Positions 39,501-47,814 of a DNA stretch of 50,503 nucleotides are shown piece by piece (position 1 is the first letter of the stretch; each line of letters begins with the position of its first letter). Both the position numbers and the translations under genes were made by a program. Origin of the DNA: a virus; the IMG/VR virus record IMGVR_UViG_3300033567_000007, positions 1 through 50,503 of that record, one strand, 5' to 3'. Below the pieces are notes generated by a model. That model saw only the letters and a list, made by a program, of their open reading frames with translations. It did no database searches and had not been told where the DNA came from.

Positions 39501-40508
39501 ATGTTAACAGAACTAGCCGAAAAGAAACTGACAGCTTCTGAAGCGTTCACTACGAAGGTGATGTCCGAATTCGGATCCGGGGTTGGCGAGATTGCGCTTA
39601 CTAATTTTCAAAAACGCCTAGTAGGGAACTATTTCATTGGTCTGGATTCTGCGCTCAAGATGGCCGAAGAGAAACGTCTGAAGAAGTCCGAGAAGTATCG
39701 AGATGCGGTACCTGTAACCTGGCCGAACGTCAACATGCAGAAACTCGCCCGCGACGTGGTGGCCTGTGCACGTGTTGGATTCGACCCAGCGCAAAAGAAT
39801 CATATCAACATGGTGCCATTCAAAAACGGGACGACCGGGAAGTATGACATTTCATTCATTGAGGGGTACCGGGGCATTGAGATGAAGGCTGAGAAATACG
39901 GTCTTAGAGCACCCGACGCCGTCATTGTAGAGGTTGTTTATTCCACGGACAAGTTCCGGTCCATCAAGAAAGACGCAAGGAACAAGTACGAAAACTACGA
40001 GTTCGAAATAACCAATGACTTTGAACGTGGGGACGTTGTTGGGGGATTTTACTATCACATTTATTCTGAGAACCCTGAAAAGAACAAACTCGTAGTGATG
40101 TCCATCAAGGATATCGAGAAGAGGAAGCCTGCTTACGCCAGCACGGAGTTTTGGGGCGGAGAGAAGCCGGTCTACAAGGACGGCAAGAAGACCGCAGACA
40201 ATGAGATTGTAGATGGTTGGTACGAAAAGATGGTGTGGAAGACATTATACCGTGCCGCTTTCAGCGATATCACCATCGACAGCCAAAAGATTGACGACGA
40301 CTACTTGCGGCTGAGTCAGATGGAAGGCGACATTGAGCAGTCGAGGGCAGAACAGGAGATTCATGAGAACGCGAACCAACAGCCCATCGACGTCGAGTAT
40401 CAGTTCCACGACACGCCCGAAGCACATGCTGAGCCAGATACGGCGAAACGACAGGCCGTGACGGAGGAGCAACAGCTCGACCGTGACCTTGAGGATGCAC
40501 CGTTTTGA
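39501..40508 (+). CDS. recT: RecT single-strand annealing protein
   Basis: 335 residues, ATG after GGAGGCGG. Contains the RecT core (DVVACARVGFDPAQKNHINM, FIEGYRGIEMKAEKYG, KMVWKTLYRAAF). Anneals complementary strands in phage recombination. The last residues, RDLEDAPF, resemble the acidic tip of SSB proteins. Confidence 0.92.
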   Translation: MLTELAEKKLTASEAFTTKVMSEFGSGVGEIALTNFQKRLVGNYFIGLDSALKMAEEKRLKKSEKYRDAVPVTWPNVNMQKLARDVVACARVGFDPAQKNHINMVPFKNGTTGKYDISFIEGYRGIEMKAEKYGLRAPDAVIVEVVYSTDKFRSIKKDARNKYENYEFEITNDFERGDVVGGFYYHIYSENPEKNKLVVMSIKDIEKRKPAYASTEFWGGEKPVYKDGKKTADNEIVDGWYEKMVWKTLYRAAFSDITIDSQKIDDDYLRLSQMEGDIEQSRAEQEIHENANQQPIDVEYQFHDTPEAHAEPDTAKRQAVTEEQQLDRDLEDAPF

Positions 40509-41215
40509 TAACCATCAAGCCGCTGGCCAGCAGCAGCGCGGGCAACGCCTATCTCATCGACGATGGGACAACCCGCCTGCTCCTCGAGGCGGGGATCAAA
40601 TACCGGGATATCCAGCGTGGTGTGGGGTTCCGGATGTCGGAGATAGCCGGTTGCCTGCTGACTCATGAGCATGGAGACCACTGCAAGAGTGTGCGAGACG
40701 TGATGAAGGCTGGCGTCGACGTATATGCCAGCTATGGCACGTGGAATGCGCTGAGGTTAGACGGCCACCATCGTGCTCATCCTTTGAAGTCACAGCAGCC
40801 GTTCGACATTGGCACCTGGCGCGTGTTGCCGTTCGAAGTTGAACACGATGTCTCAGAACCGCTCGGGTACCTGTTGGCGAACAAGAGCGGCGAGAAGCTG
40901 GTGTTCCTCACTGACAGTTTTTACTGCAAATACACGTTCGCCGGATTAACGCACATCATGATTGAGACCAACTACAGCAAAGATATCCTCAACGCAAATG
41001 TTGCGTCAGGTGCGGTACCGGCAATGTTAGCGAGACGGTTGCTACGCAGTCACATGTCGCTGGAGACGGCCATCGAGTTTCTGAGAGCCAATGATTTGAG
41101 GGAGGTGCAGGAGATATACCTACTTCATCTGAGCGACAACAACAGCGACGAAACGATGTTCAAACGCCGAGTGCAAGAGGTCACTGGCAAGCAGGTGTAC
41201 GTCGCCAGCCGCTGA
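40505..41215 (+). CDS. Metallo-beta-lactamase-fold nuclease (YycJ-like)
   Basis: TTG 40505 overlapping recT's stop. 236 residues. HEHGDH at residues 54-59, then DSFYCKYTFAGL and LHLSDNN with the other ligands. This fold includes YycJ/WalJ-type nucleases. It probably supplies the end-processing exonuclease that RecT needs. Confidence 0.82.
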   Translation: MITIKPLASSSAGNAYLIDDGTTRLLLEAGIKYRDIQRGVGFRMSEIAGCLLTHEHGDHCKSVRDVMKAGVDVYASYGTWNALRLDGHHRAHPLKSQQPFDIGTWRVLPFEVEHDVSEPLGYLLANKSGEKLVFLTDSFYCKYTFAGLTHIMIETNYSKDILNANVASGAVPAMLARRLLRSHMSLETAIEFLRANDLREVQEIYLLHLSDNNSDETMFKRRVQEVTGKQVYVASR

Positions 41216-41217
41216 GG

Positions 41218-41502
41218 ATGAGGCTGCGTTCTCTCCTCACTCTCGCGTGTCTAGTGCTTTTCCTGATAGCCAGCATGAGCGCGTTGACTATTCGCCTCTA
41301 CAACAACTACGACCGACTACATATCAGCGTGTGGACGAGCTATCGAGTGCAAGTGGGAGACACGGTTTATGGCCTTGCGGAGAGGTTCGACAGCGGTGAT
41401 GACCGCTGGTCGGTAGTACGAGAGATAGAGAGCAAGAACGGGATGGGTAGCACGGCAATACGCGCGGGTGAAGTCATTCAGATTCCTTTAGGGGGGCGGT
41501 AA
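41218..41502 (+). CDS. Membrane LysM protein, YneA-like
   Basis: 94 residues. One N-terminal membrane segment (LLTLACLVLFLIASMSALTI), then a LysM-type domain (YRVQVGDTVYGLAERF, IRAGEVIQIPLG). The same build as YneA, the SOS cell-division inhibitor of Bacillus. In the recombination cluster, so an early inhibitor of host division is conceivable. Confidence 0.65.
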   Translation: MRLRSLLTLACLVLFLIASMSALTIRLYNNYDRLHISVWTSYRVQVGDTVYGLAERFDSGDDRWSVVREIESKNGMGSTAIRAGEVIQIPLGGR

Positions 41503-41504
41503 GT

Positions 41505-41873
41505 GTGGGAACCACGATCGAATTGTCCACGTTGGCTGACGGAGCGGTGTCCGAACGCTTCAACATTGAACTAGCACGGGTCCTCGATAACATGATGGAC
41601 CCGAACACTGACGCCAGTAAGGCGCGCAAGTTGACCCTGACACTGACCTTCAAGGGCGACGATAACCGTGACGTGGTTACAGTTTCAGTTGATACAAAGA
41701 CAGCGCTTGTGCCACCAATTGGCGTCGCTACAAAAATTCTCATGGACCGTGACCGAGAAGGGAAGGCGGTCGGTGCCGAGTTGTACCAGACACCACTGTT
41801 CAAGCCTGAGGACTTCGCGCCGACCAGAGACAATGTTTCGCATCTTGAATCCAAAAGAGTAGGGAGAGAGTAA
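41505..41873 (+). CDS. Replication-terminator-like phage protein
   Basis: GTG 41505. 122 residues: IELSTLADGAVSERFNIEL, KLTLTLTFKGDDNRDVV, ELYQTPLFKPEDF. This small protein is often called replication terminator protein in Firmicutes phages near recT or dnaD. True function is unknown. Confidence 0.65.
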   Translation: MGTTIELSTLADGAVSERFNIELARVLDNMMDPNTDASKARKLTLTLTFKGDDNRDVVTVSVDTKTALVPPIGVATKILMDRDREGKAVGAELYQTPLFKPEDFAPTRDNVSHLESKRVGRE

Positions 41874-41876
41874 CTG

Positions 41877-42584
41877 ATGATTAAAGAAGCATTGAAGTAC
41901 CTCGTGGAGCTCGGGAACACACGGCTCGAGGAAGCGAATGGCCAACAGTATTCAACCCAGGAACTGCACCTCGTCGAGGAAGCACGTGCAAGTACCATCA
42001 CGGTCCACAGCTTGTCGGGTCTTGTGGACTACCTGGGGTCGATGTTCGACGGCTCGGACCAGCGTTTGATTCATGTTGTAAGCCCCACCGAGGTAAATGT
42101 GTACAGCCATTTTAACCGCGATATGGAACGCGACACATTCGTTCAAGCAAAGGCTATGCTTCCACAGTTTCGGTTCGGCTCATGGCATGACGCTGAGGAA
42201 TTCAACATTGCTCTGCAGTCCATGTTCGTAGCAAATGGTGACCGCGATAAGATGTTGCAAGTCGTCGGTAACATCAAGGATGAAAACGTGGCTATGTTCG
42301 GGGATGACGGAGTAAGTCAGCAAGTCACCGCAAAGACAGGCATTGCCACGGTAGCCAGTGTGAAGGTTCCAAATCCTGTGTATCTTCGTCCGTTCCGTAC
42401 ATTCGTTGAAATTGACCAACCGGAGAGTGCTTTTGTTTTCAGAATGAAATCTGGTCCTACGTGCGCGTTGTTCGATGCGGATGGCGGCGCGTGGAAGAAC
42501 GATGCAATTCAGACTGTGCGGAAATACCTAGAAGAGGCGCTTCGAGACCAAATCAACACCAAGCACATTGTACTTATCGCTTAG
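41877..42584 (+). CDS. Conserved early phage protein
   Basis: 235 residues, ATG after GGGAGAG. VHSLSGLVDYLGSMFDGSD, HVVSPTEVNVYSHFNRD, FRFGSWHDAEEFNIALQS and TGIATVASVKVPNPVYLRPF look like a conserved phage protein. Function unknown to me; paired with the previous gene. Confidence 0.7.
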   Translation: MIKEALKYLVELGNTRLEEANGQQYSTQELHLVEEARASTITVHSLSGLVDYLGSMFDGSDQRLIHVVSPTEVNVYSHFNRDMERDTFVQAKAMLPQFRFGSWHDAEEFNIALQSMFVANGDRDKMLQVVGNIKDENVAMFGDDGVSQQVTAKTGIATVASVKVPNPVYLRPFRTFVEIDQPESAFVFRMKSGPTCALFDADGGAWKNDAIQTVRKYLEEALRDQINTKHIVLIA

Positions 42585-42598
42585 CGGAAGATTACGTT

Positions 42599-42627
42599 CC
42601 CCGCATCATCTAAGTGGTGGTGCGGGG
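42599..42627 (+). other. Hairpin between early genes
   Basis: CCCCGCA (42599-42605) and TGCGGGG (42621-42627) form a 7-base stem with 15-base loop before the BRO gene. No T run follows. Possible mRNA processing or attenuation element. Confidence 0.4.
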
Positions 42628-42652
42628 CACCGCATCAGAGAGGGGTGTCAGC

Positions 42653-43381
42653 GTGCACGAGATACAGGTGTTCAGATTTCAGTCTACGGATATCCGGACG
42701 ATTTCGTTGGATGGTGAGCCATGGTTTGTTGCCTCCGATGTATGTGTATGTCTGGAACTCGGTAACGCAACGATGGCTCTGTCTCGGATTGATCAGGATG
42801 ACATCAGTTCAACTGAAGTCGTCGACTCCATCGGCAGACGGCAGATGGTACGAATCGTCAACGAGGCCGGACTGTATGAGCTTATTCTCGGGAGTCGGAA
42901 ATCAGAGGCTCGAGCATTCAAACGCTGGGTCACACACGAGGTCATACCTTCAATTCGCAAGACGGGAAGTTACAACCTCGTTCCTAAGTCTCCGGCCGAG
43001 ATGCTGCTCGAGATGGCAAAGCAGTTTGTGGTCCAGGAACAGCGTATGAGCCATCTTGAGACGCAGATACAGGCGGCAAGCCACCGGATCGACAGCCTGG
43101 ACCGCATTGACGTCGACGGCGATGGCCAGCAGCGCCTGAACAAGATGATCCGTAAGTACGCACATCAAGAGGGCCTGACGTTCCAAAAGGCGTGGCGTGA
43201 CTTCACAGACCGTTTTAACACTGCGTATCACACCAACCTGACGGCCCGGGTTGATAACTACCGTCTGAAGCACGGCCTGAAGGAACTGTCGAGACCCCAG
43301 TACCTGTCCATCGTTGGGCAGTTGGATGATGCCATTCGCGTGGGTGACAAGATGCTCAATCAGAGCCCGGTGGGGGTGTAG
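42653..43381 (+). CDS. BRO-family protein
   Basis: GTG 42653 after GAGGGGTG. 242 residues. BRO-N domain (residues 5-105): PWFVASDVCVCLELGNATMAL, MVRIVNEAGLYELILGSRK, FKRWVTHEVIPSIRKTGSY. A helical C-terminal region follows, with YAHQEGLTFQKAWRDFTDRF. BRO-type proteins bind DNA and often act as antirepressors. Confidence 0.87.
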   Translation: MHEIQVFRFQSTDIRTISLDGEPWFVASDVCVCLELGNATMALSRIDQDDISSTEVVDSIGRRQMVRIVNEAGLYELILGSRKSEARAFKRWVTHEVIPSIRKTGSYNLVPKSPAEMLLEMAKQFVVQEQRMSHLETQIQAASHRIDSLDRIDVDGDGQQRLNKMIRKYAHQEGLTFQKAWRDFTDRFNTAYHTNLTARVDNYRLKHGLKELSRPQYLSIVGQLDDAIRVGDKMLNQSPVGV

Positions 43382-43384
43382 CCA

Positions 43385-44197
43385 ATGAATGCACCGTACT
43401 TTCCATTTTATCCGGGGGACTGGTTGTCAGACTCGAACGTGCAAATTATGAACATGGAGGAGACGGGCGCATATATCACGTTGCTTGCTCACATGTGGAA
43501 GGACGGGAAAGATTGCACGTTGCCAGACGACGACGATCACCTAGCCAAACTGCTACGTGTTTCGATTAAAAAATGGTCAAGGATTAAGAAAACCCTTGTC
43601 AGTGGCTCAGGGAGCGTCTTTTACCAATCGAAGGACGGAAGATTGAGAAACCGTAGATTGGACAAAGAGTGGTCTAAGGCCGCAAGCAAGATTAGCAAAA
43701 AGGTCGAAGCCGCCAACAAACGATGGAGCAATGCATCGGACCTGCAAATGCAGTCCAAACGCAATGCAGATGCATCCGTTGTGCATATGCAAAACGATGC
43801 TATTAGAGATCTAGATTCAGATTCAGATTCAGATAAAAGATCAGAGAGAGAGTTAGCGCGCGCGCAAATCGTTCAGGCTTACGAGCAGGTTTGCGGAGCA
43901 ATCGAAGGTGTACCGCCACAAGACTTTGAGTTGCTCCTCGACTACTTCGACGTCGACAAGATGGACAGCGGTTTGGTAATCAATGCAGTCCATAAGTCAG
44001 CTGAAGCAGACCACCCAGCAAAGTACGCCTGTGGCATCCTGAAGGGTTGGAAGCGTAAGGGCATCACAACACTGTCAACGCTCATCGAGACGACGGGAGG
44101 TACACAGTATGAGTATTCAACAACTCGGAACGGTCCTAAAAAAGTACCAGACTTTGCCCAAGCAGCAGACGGTGGGAAGTTCGGACGTGTCAAGTAA
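43385..44197 (+). CDS. DnaD-like replication initiator (DUF1376 type)
   Basis: 270 residues. The N terminus PYFPFYPGDWLSDSNVQIM is the DUF1376-type start; the C-terminal part (YEQVCGAIEGVPPQDFELLL, AEADHPAKYACGILKGWK) is DnaD-like. Between them is a SDSDSD linker made of DNA repeats. It should mark the replication origin and help load helicase. Overlaps the loader gene by 89 bases. Confidence 0.82.
   Translation: MNAPYFPFYPGDWLSDSNVQIMNMEETGAYITLLAHMWKDGKDCTLPDDDDHLAKLLRVSIKKWSRIKKTLVSGSGSVFYQSKDGRLRNRRLDKEWSKAASKISKKVEAANKRWSNASDLQMQSKRNADASVVHMQNDAIRDLDSDSDSDKRSERELARAQIVQAYEQVCGAIEGVPPQDFELLLDYFDVDKMDSGLVINAVHKSAEADHPAKYACGILKGWKRKGITTLSTLIETTGGTQYEYSTTRNGPKKVPDFAQAADGGKFGRVK
43814..43834 (+). 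repeat. Tandem GATTCA repeats in the initiator gene
   Basis: GATTCA three times from 43814 to 43831 plus GAT, in an AT-rich context that codes Asp-Ser units. Phage origins often lie in the initiator gene, so these are candidate iterons; a plain linker expansion is equally possible. Confidence 0.5.
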
Positions 44198-44951
44198 GTC
44201 GTTCGAATGTGACCTTTGTCACGACGTTGCGTATGTGGCCGTTCTGGATGGCCGTGAAATGCCGATGGACAGCCCGGAGTTGGTCGCCGCAGTATTCAGC
44301 GCTCGTCCGTGTGAGTGCCTGAAACGCAAGAATAACGCTCGGCTATTCGGTAACTCGAACATCGCTGTAGAGGACCAGCATAAGGGGTTCAAGGATTTCC
44401 GGCTTGAGGGTGCCCCGCGTTGCGTGGTGAACGCATACAACACAGCACGCGACTACTACGAACGGTTTGACGAGATTCGGCACCAAAACGAGAACAGCCT
44501 GGTATTCCTCGGAGACTCCGGATTTGGCAAGACGCACTTGCTGACGGCAATTGCCAATAACCTGATGGCAAAGAAGCTGGTCAGCGTGATCTACTTCCGC
44601 TGGGAAGAGGGCATGCGCAAGCTCAAGCAGGCGATCAAGGAGAGCACGCTCGACGCCAAGATTCAGGCGATGTATGACGTGGACGTGCTGTACATCGATG
44701 ACCTGTTCAAACGCAAACGCAACACGGGGGATGTGTCTGGGTTTGAGTTCCAGCAAGTCCTCGACGTAGTGGATTTTCGAAACAGTAACCGACGACCGAT
44801 GCTCGTGAGTAGTGAACTGTACGACTGGGACTTAGCGGAGATCGACATCGCACTGTGGGGGCGCATACGTGAACGGTCTCAGGTGCTACGGATGGGACTT
44901 GAGGACGACGAGAAGGCACGGGGTATTATTGGCAACTACCGCATGAGGTGA
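44109..44951 (+). CDS. DnaC/DnaI-like helicase loader
   Basis: 280 residues, ATG after GGGAGGT. N-terminal Cys cluster (FECDLCHD, ARPCECLKRK) as in DnaI-type loaders, then AAA+ domain: Walker A GDSGFGKTH (about 135-143), Walker B VLYIDDLF (about 194-201), LVSSELYDWDL sensor region. It loads the host DnaB helicase, since no phage helicase is found. Confidence 0.9.
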   Translation: MSIQQLGTVLKKYQTLPKQQTVGSSDVSSKSFECDLCHDVAYVAVLDGREMPMDSPELVAAVFSARPCECLKRKNNARLFGNSNIAVEDQHKGFKDFRLEGAPRCVVNAYNTARDYYERFDEIRHQNENSLVFLGDSGFGKTHLLTAIANNLMAKKLVSVIYFRWEEGMRKLKQAIKESTLDAKIQAMYDVDVLYIDDLFKRKRNTGDVSGFEFQQVLDVVDFRNSNRRPMLVSSELYDWDLAEIDIALWGRIRERSQVLRMGLEDDEKARGIIGNYRMR

Positions 44952-44964
44952 GGGGGAACAGACG

Positions 44965-47481
44965 ATGAGAAGAAGCGACGTACAACTCAACTTATTCAAC
45001 GCTTCCAGGCGCGAGATCATCGTCGACAACTTTGCCGGAGGCGGCGGTGCGAGTACCGGCATTGAGTTGGCAACTGGTCGCTCGGTCGACATCGCTATCA
45101 ACCACGATCCGGCTGCCATCGCGATGCATACGGTCAACCACCCGACGACGGAGCACTACTGCGAGTCAATATGGGATGTGGACCCGCGCAAAGCTACAGA
45201 CGGCCGTCTGGTGGCGCTGTGCTGGTTGTCGCCAGATTGCTTCCCAGCCGGAACGATGATTCTCACTCGAAAAGGATATGAACCGATTGAAGACGTTCAA
45301 GTGGGCGACGAAGTTTTGACTCACAAGCTGAGATGGAGAAAGGTGACTGAAGTGTCCAATACCCGTAAGCCATTGTTGTCGATAAAAGGCCACGGGCATC
45401 CGGGGTTAGCTGTCACCTCTGAACATCCATTCTATGCCCGCTTGCGTCGCAATGTATGGCGAACCAATCCGCGAGGGTATGAAAGAACACTTGAATCTGC
45501 GGAATGGACGCCCGCGTCGATGCTGGACAAGGGTTGGTATTGGGCCACGCCGACACGGTTTCCGGGTTGTAATATTCCAGAAGTTTCTGGGCGTGGAATG
45601 ACCATCACGAGAGAACTTATGTGGCTCGTTGGACGTTACTTGGGGGATGGATGGACGAGGTTGACAGATACCCGAGCGGAATTGGTCATCACTTGTGGGA
45701 TGCATGAGATTGACAACCTCAGAAAAACGCTTGGAATTTGGTCATCACAAGGCCGCGCCCATTTAGCAGATGAGTTAAATTGGCAAGAACGAAAAACGGG
45801 CACAGCGTACCAGTTTACAACTAATCATCGGGGTCTTGTCACTTGGTTGAGAGAAAATTTCTCACATCGAGCTGAGTCGAAGCGCATTCCGGCATGGTCT
45901 CTCGGGATGCCGAAAGGGTACAAACAGGTGCTCCTTTCGGGTTATCTTTCGGCAGATGGTTGGCAGGAAGGGCACTTCTCAGAATGCCGCACAGTTTCCA
46001 AAGCGCTTGCTTTTGGAATCAAGGCGCTGCTCAACTCCCTGGGGAAGACCGTCATAGTTCACCTCACGAAAAATTCGACCGTAATAGAAGGAAGACATGT
46101 CAATGCTCGGATGATATACATGCTTCGCTGGCGTGAATCGGTAGATGACGACCACAGACAAACGTTTCAAGAAGATGGACTTGAGTGGTGCCCGATACGG
46201 TCCCAAGAAGATCTTTGTGTAGAATCGGATGTTTTCAACATCGGCGTCGAAGAAGATGAAAGCTACATTGTTGAGGGGATTGTGGTCCATAACTGCAAGC
46301 ATTTTAGTAAGGCGAAGGGCGGCAAGCCAGTAGAAAAGAGTATTCGGGGGCTGGCGTGGGTTGCAGTTCGATGGGCGGCAACGGTTAAACCTCGCGTAAT
46401 CATGCTCGAGAATGTCGAGGAGTTCAAGACGTGGGGTCCTTTGACCGAGGATGGGTACCCGAACCTGAAGCAAAAGGGACGCACGTTCAACTCGTTCGTC
46501 AACGCACTTAAGCGTCACGGGTATCAAGTTGAGTGGCGAGAGATGAGGGCGTGTGACTACGGTGCCCCGACGATTCGCAAAAGGTTCTTCCTCGTTGCGA
46601 GATGTGACGGTCAACCTATCGTGTGGCCAGAGCCCACACATGGCGCGCCCGATAGTCCAACAGTCAAGCATGGCCGACTGAAACCGTGGCGCACAGCTGC
46701 TGAAATTATCGACTGGAGTCTACTGTGCCCATCAATTTTTGAACGGAAGAAACCGTTGGCTGAGAATACGATGCGACGGATTGCTCGAGGGATAGTGAAG
46801 TTCGTCATCAATGACCCACAACCATTCATCGTCAAAGTGAATCACCATAGTGAACAGTTTCGTGGACAGAAGTTGGACGAGCCATTGCAGACCATCACGG
46901 CGAAGAACGGCTGGGGCATCGTTGCTCCGTTCCTTGCTCAGTACCACACGGAGACGGCGCACAGCGAGGTACGAGGTCAAGCGATGACGGACCCTATCCT
47001 GACGTTGGATACGTCGAACCGATATGGACTGGTCGCCGCGTTCTTAACCAAGATGTATGGGACTAACATAGGGCAACGCATTGGCGAACCATTGCACACA
47101 GTGACAGCCGGCGGAAATAAATTTGGAGAGGTCAGAGCCTTCTTGACTCAGTACAACGGCTCGAGCATTGGCCAAGACTTGCGAGGTCCACTGAACACAA
47201 TAAGCACCCATGACCGCTTTGGGCTGGTTGCAGTACACGGTCAAGACTACGCCATCGTGGACATCGGGATGCGGATGTTGGAGCCACATGAGCTGTTCGC
47301 GGCACAGGGATTCTCGGCCGACTACATCATCGACCGAGACGTGAATGGGAAAGCGTACCCGAAGTCGGCGCAGGTTGCACGATGTGGGAACGCTGTACCA
47401 CCGCCGTTCGCAGAGCACCTGGTGAGGGCGAATCTGCCGGAGATGTGTGGGAAGAAGAAAGCTGCTGTTGGAGCCGATTGA
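44965..47481 (+). CDS. Cytosine-5 DNA methyltransferase precursor with intein
   Basis: 838 residues, of which 352 form an intein (45238-46293). Extein: motif I DNFAGGGGASTGIE (residues 21-34), the catalytic motif WLSPD-C-KHFSKAKGG interrupted before Cys, MLENVEEF, then APTIRKRFFLVARCD. A target region holds three similar repeats (FLAQYHT, FLTKMYG, FLTQYNG followed by PI/PL-T segments), and the end is RCGNAVPPPFAEHLV. Methylates cytosine in phage DNA, probably against restriction. No restriction gene is nearby. Confidence 0.93.
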   Translation: MRRSDVQLNLFNASRREIIVDNFAGGGGASTGIELATGRSVDIAINHDPAAIAMHTVNHPTTEHYCESIWDVDPRKATDGRLVALCWLSPDCFPAGTMILTRKGYEPIEDVQVGDEVLTHKLRWRKVTEVSNTRKPLLSIKGHGHPGLAVTSEHPFYARLRRNVWRTNPRGYERTLESAEWTPASMLDKGWYWATPTRFPGCNIPEVSGRGMTITRELMWLVGRYLGDGWTRLTDTRAELVITCGMHEIDNLRKTLGIWSSQGRAHLADELNWQERKTGTAYQFTTNHRGLVTWLRENFSHRAESKRIPAWSLGMPKGYKQVLLSGYLSADGWQEGHFSECRTVSKALAFGIKALLNSLGKTVIVHLTKNSTVIEGRHVNARMIYMLRWRESVDDDHRQTFQEDGLEWCPIRSQEDLCVESDVFNIGVEEDESYIVEGIVVHNCKHFSKAKGGKPVEKSIRGLAWVAVRWAATVKPRVIMLENVEEFKTWGPLTEDGYPNLKQKGRTFNSFVNALKRHGYQVEWREMRACDYGAPTIRKRFFLVARCDGQPIVWPEPTHGAPDSPTVKHGRLKPWRTAAEIIDWSLLCPSIFERKKPLAENTMRRIARGIVKFVINDPQPFIVKVNHHSEQFRGQKLDEPLQTITAKNGWGIVAPFLAQYHTETAHSEVRGQAMTDPILTLDTSNRYGLVAAFLTKMYGTNIGQRIGEPLHTVTAGGNKFGEVRAFLTQYNGSSIGQDLRGPLNTISTHDRFGLVAVHGQDYAIVDIGMRMLEPHELFAAQGFSADYIIDRDVNGKAYPKSAQVARCGNAVPPPFAEHLVRANLPEMCGKKKAAVGAD
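45238..46293 (+). mobile_element. Intein with LAGLIDADG homing endonuclease
   Basis: Begins with Cys (CFPAGTMILT), has DVQVGDEVLTH, block B VTSEHPFY, two LAGLIDADG-like motifs (LVGRYLGDGW and LSGYLSADGW), block F-like VFNIGVEEDESY and ends VEGIVVHN with Cys following. All splice residues (Cys1, TxxH, C-terminal HN, +1 Cys) look active. Insertion is exactly before the methyltransferase catalytic Cys. Confidence 0.93.
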
Positions 47482-47495
47482 GAGGAGCGTGTGAC

Positions 47496-47675
47496 ATGGA
47501 TGAGAGGTATGAGTTATGGATCAGGTTCGAAGACAGGTGGTTGCTCGAAGCACGTCGCCAAACGAAAGAGCAAACAGACATGAAATCACGGTTTTTTGAA
47601 AGCCGAGGGACTAAAACCCGTATCACCCCAGCCCCTGTGATGACAGCGGATGCGTGGGTAGCAGGAGGCGAGTGA
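47496..47675 (+). CDS. Small protein, 59 residues
   Basis: ATG 47496, eight bases after AGAGGAG. Basic, Arg-rich product (DERYELWIRFEDRWLLEA, SRFFESRGTKTRITPAPV). Unrecognised; in a tight run of small genes. Confidence 0.6.
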   Translation: MDERYELWIRFEDRWLLEARRQTKEQTDMKSRFFESRGTKTRITPAPVMTADAWVAGGE

Positions 47676-47676
47676 C

Positions 47677-47814
47677 ATGACCGACAAAGACCGCGCGGCC
47701 TGCCGTCTAGTCGTCGCCTTACTGGATGAGTCACAGACCATCGCACAGATGGCGGCGTGGTTGCTGGAGCAGGAGAGAGAGCCGATGCAGACGACGTTAG
47801 AACTGGAGGTGTGA
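47677..47814 (+). CDS. Small helical protein, 45 residues
   Basis: ATG 47677 behind AGGAGG; stop TGA 47812-47814. KDRAACRLVVALLDESQTI, MAAWLLEQERE: a short helical hairpin. Not recognised; the following dam-like gene starts directly at its stop. Confidence 0.6.
   Translation: MTDKDRAACRLVVALLDESQTIAQMAAWLLEQEREPMQTTLELEV

Noticed and set aside
42621-42635. Third copy of the TGCG...CGCA operator
   Set aside because: GTGCGGGGCACCGCAT resembles it but has extra bases in the centre, which breaks the spacing.
45979-46671. A 230-codon minus-strand frame across the intein
   Set aside because: Shadow of the methyltransferase/intein frame, which has all motifs.
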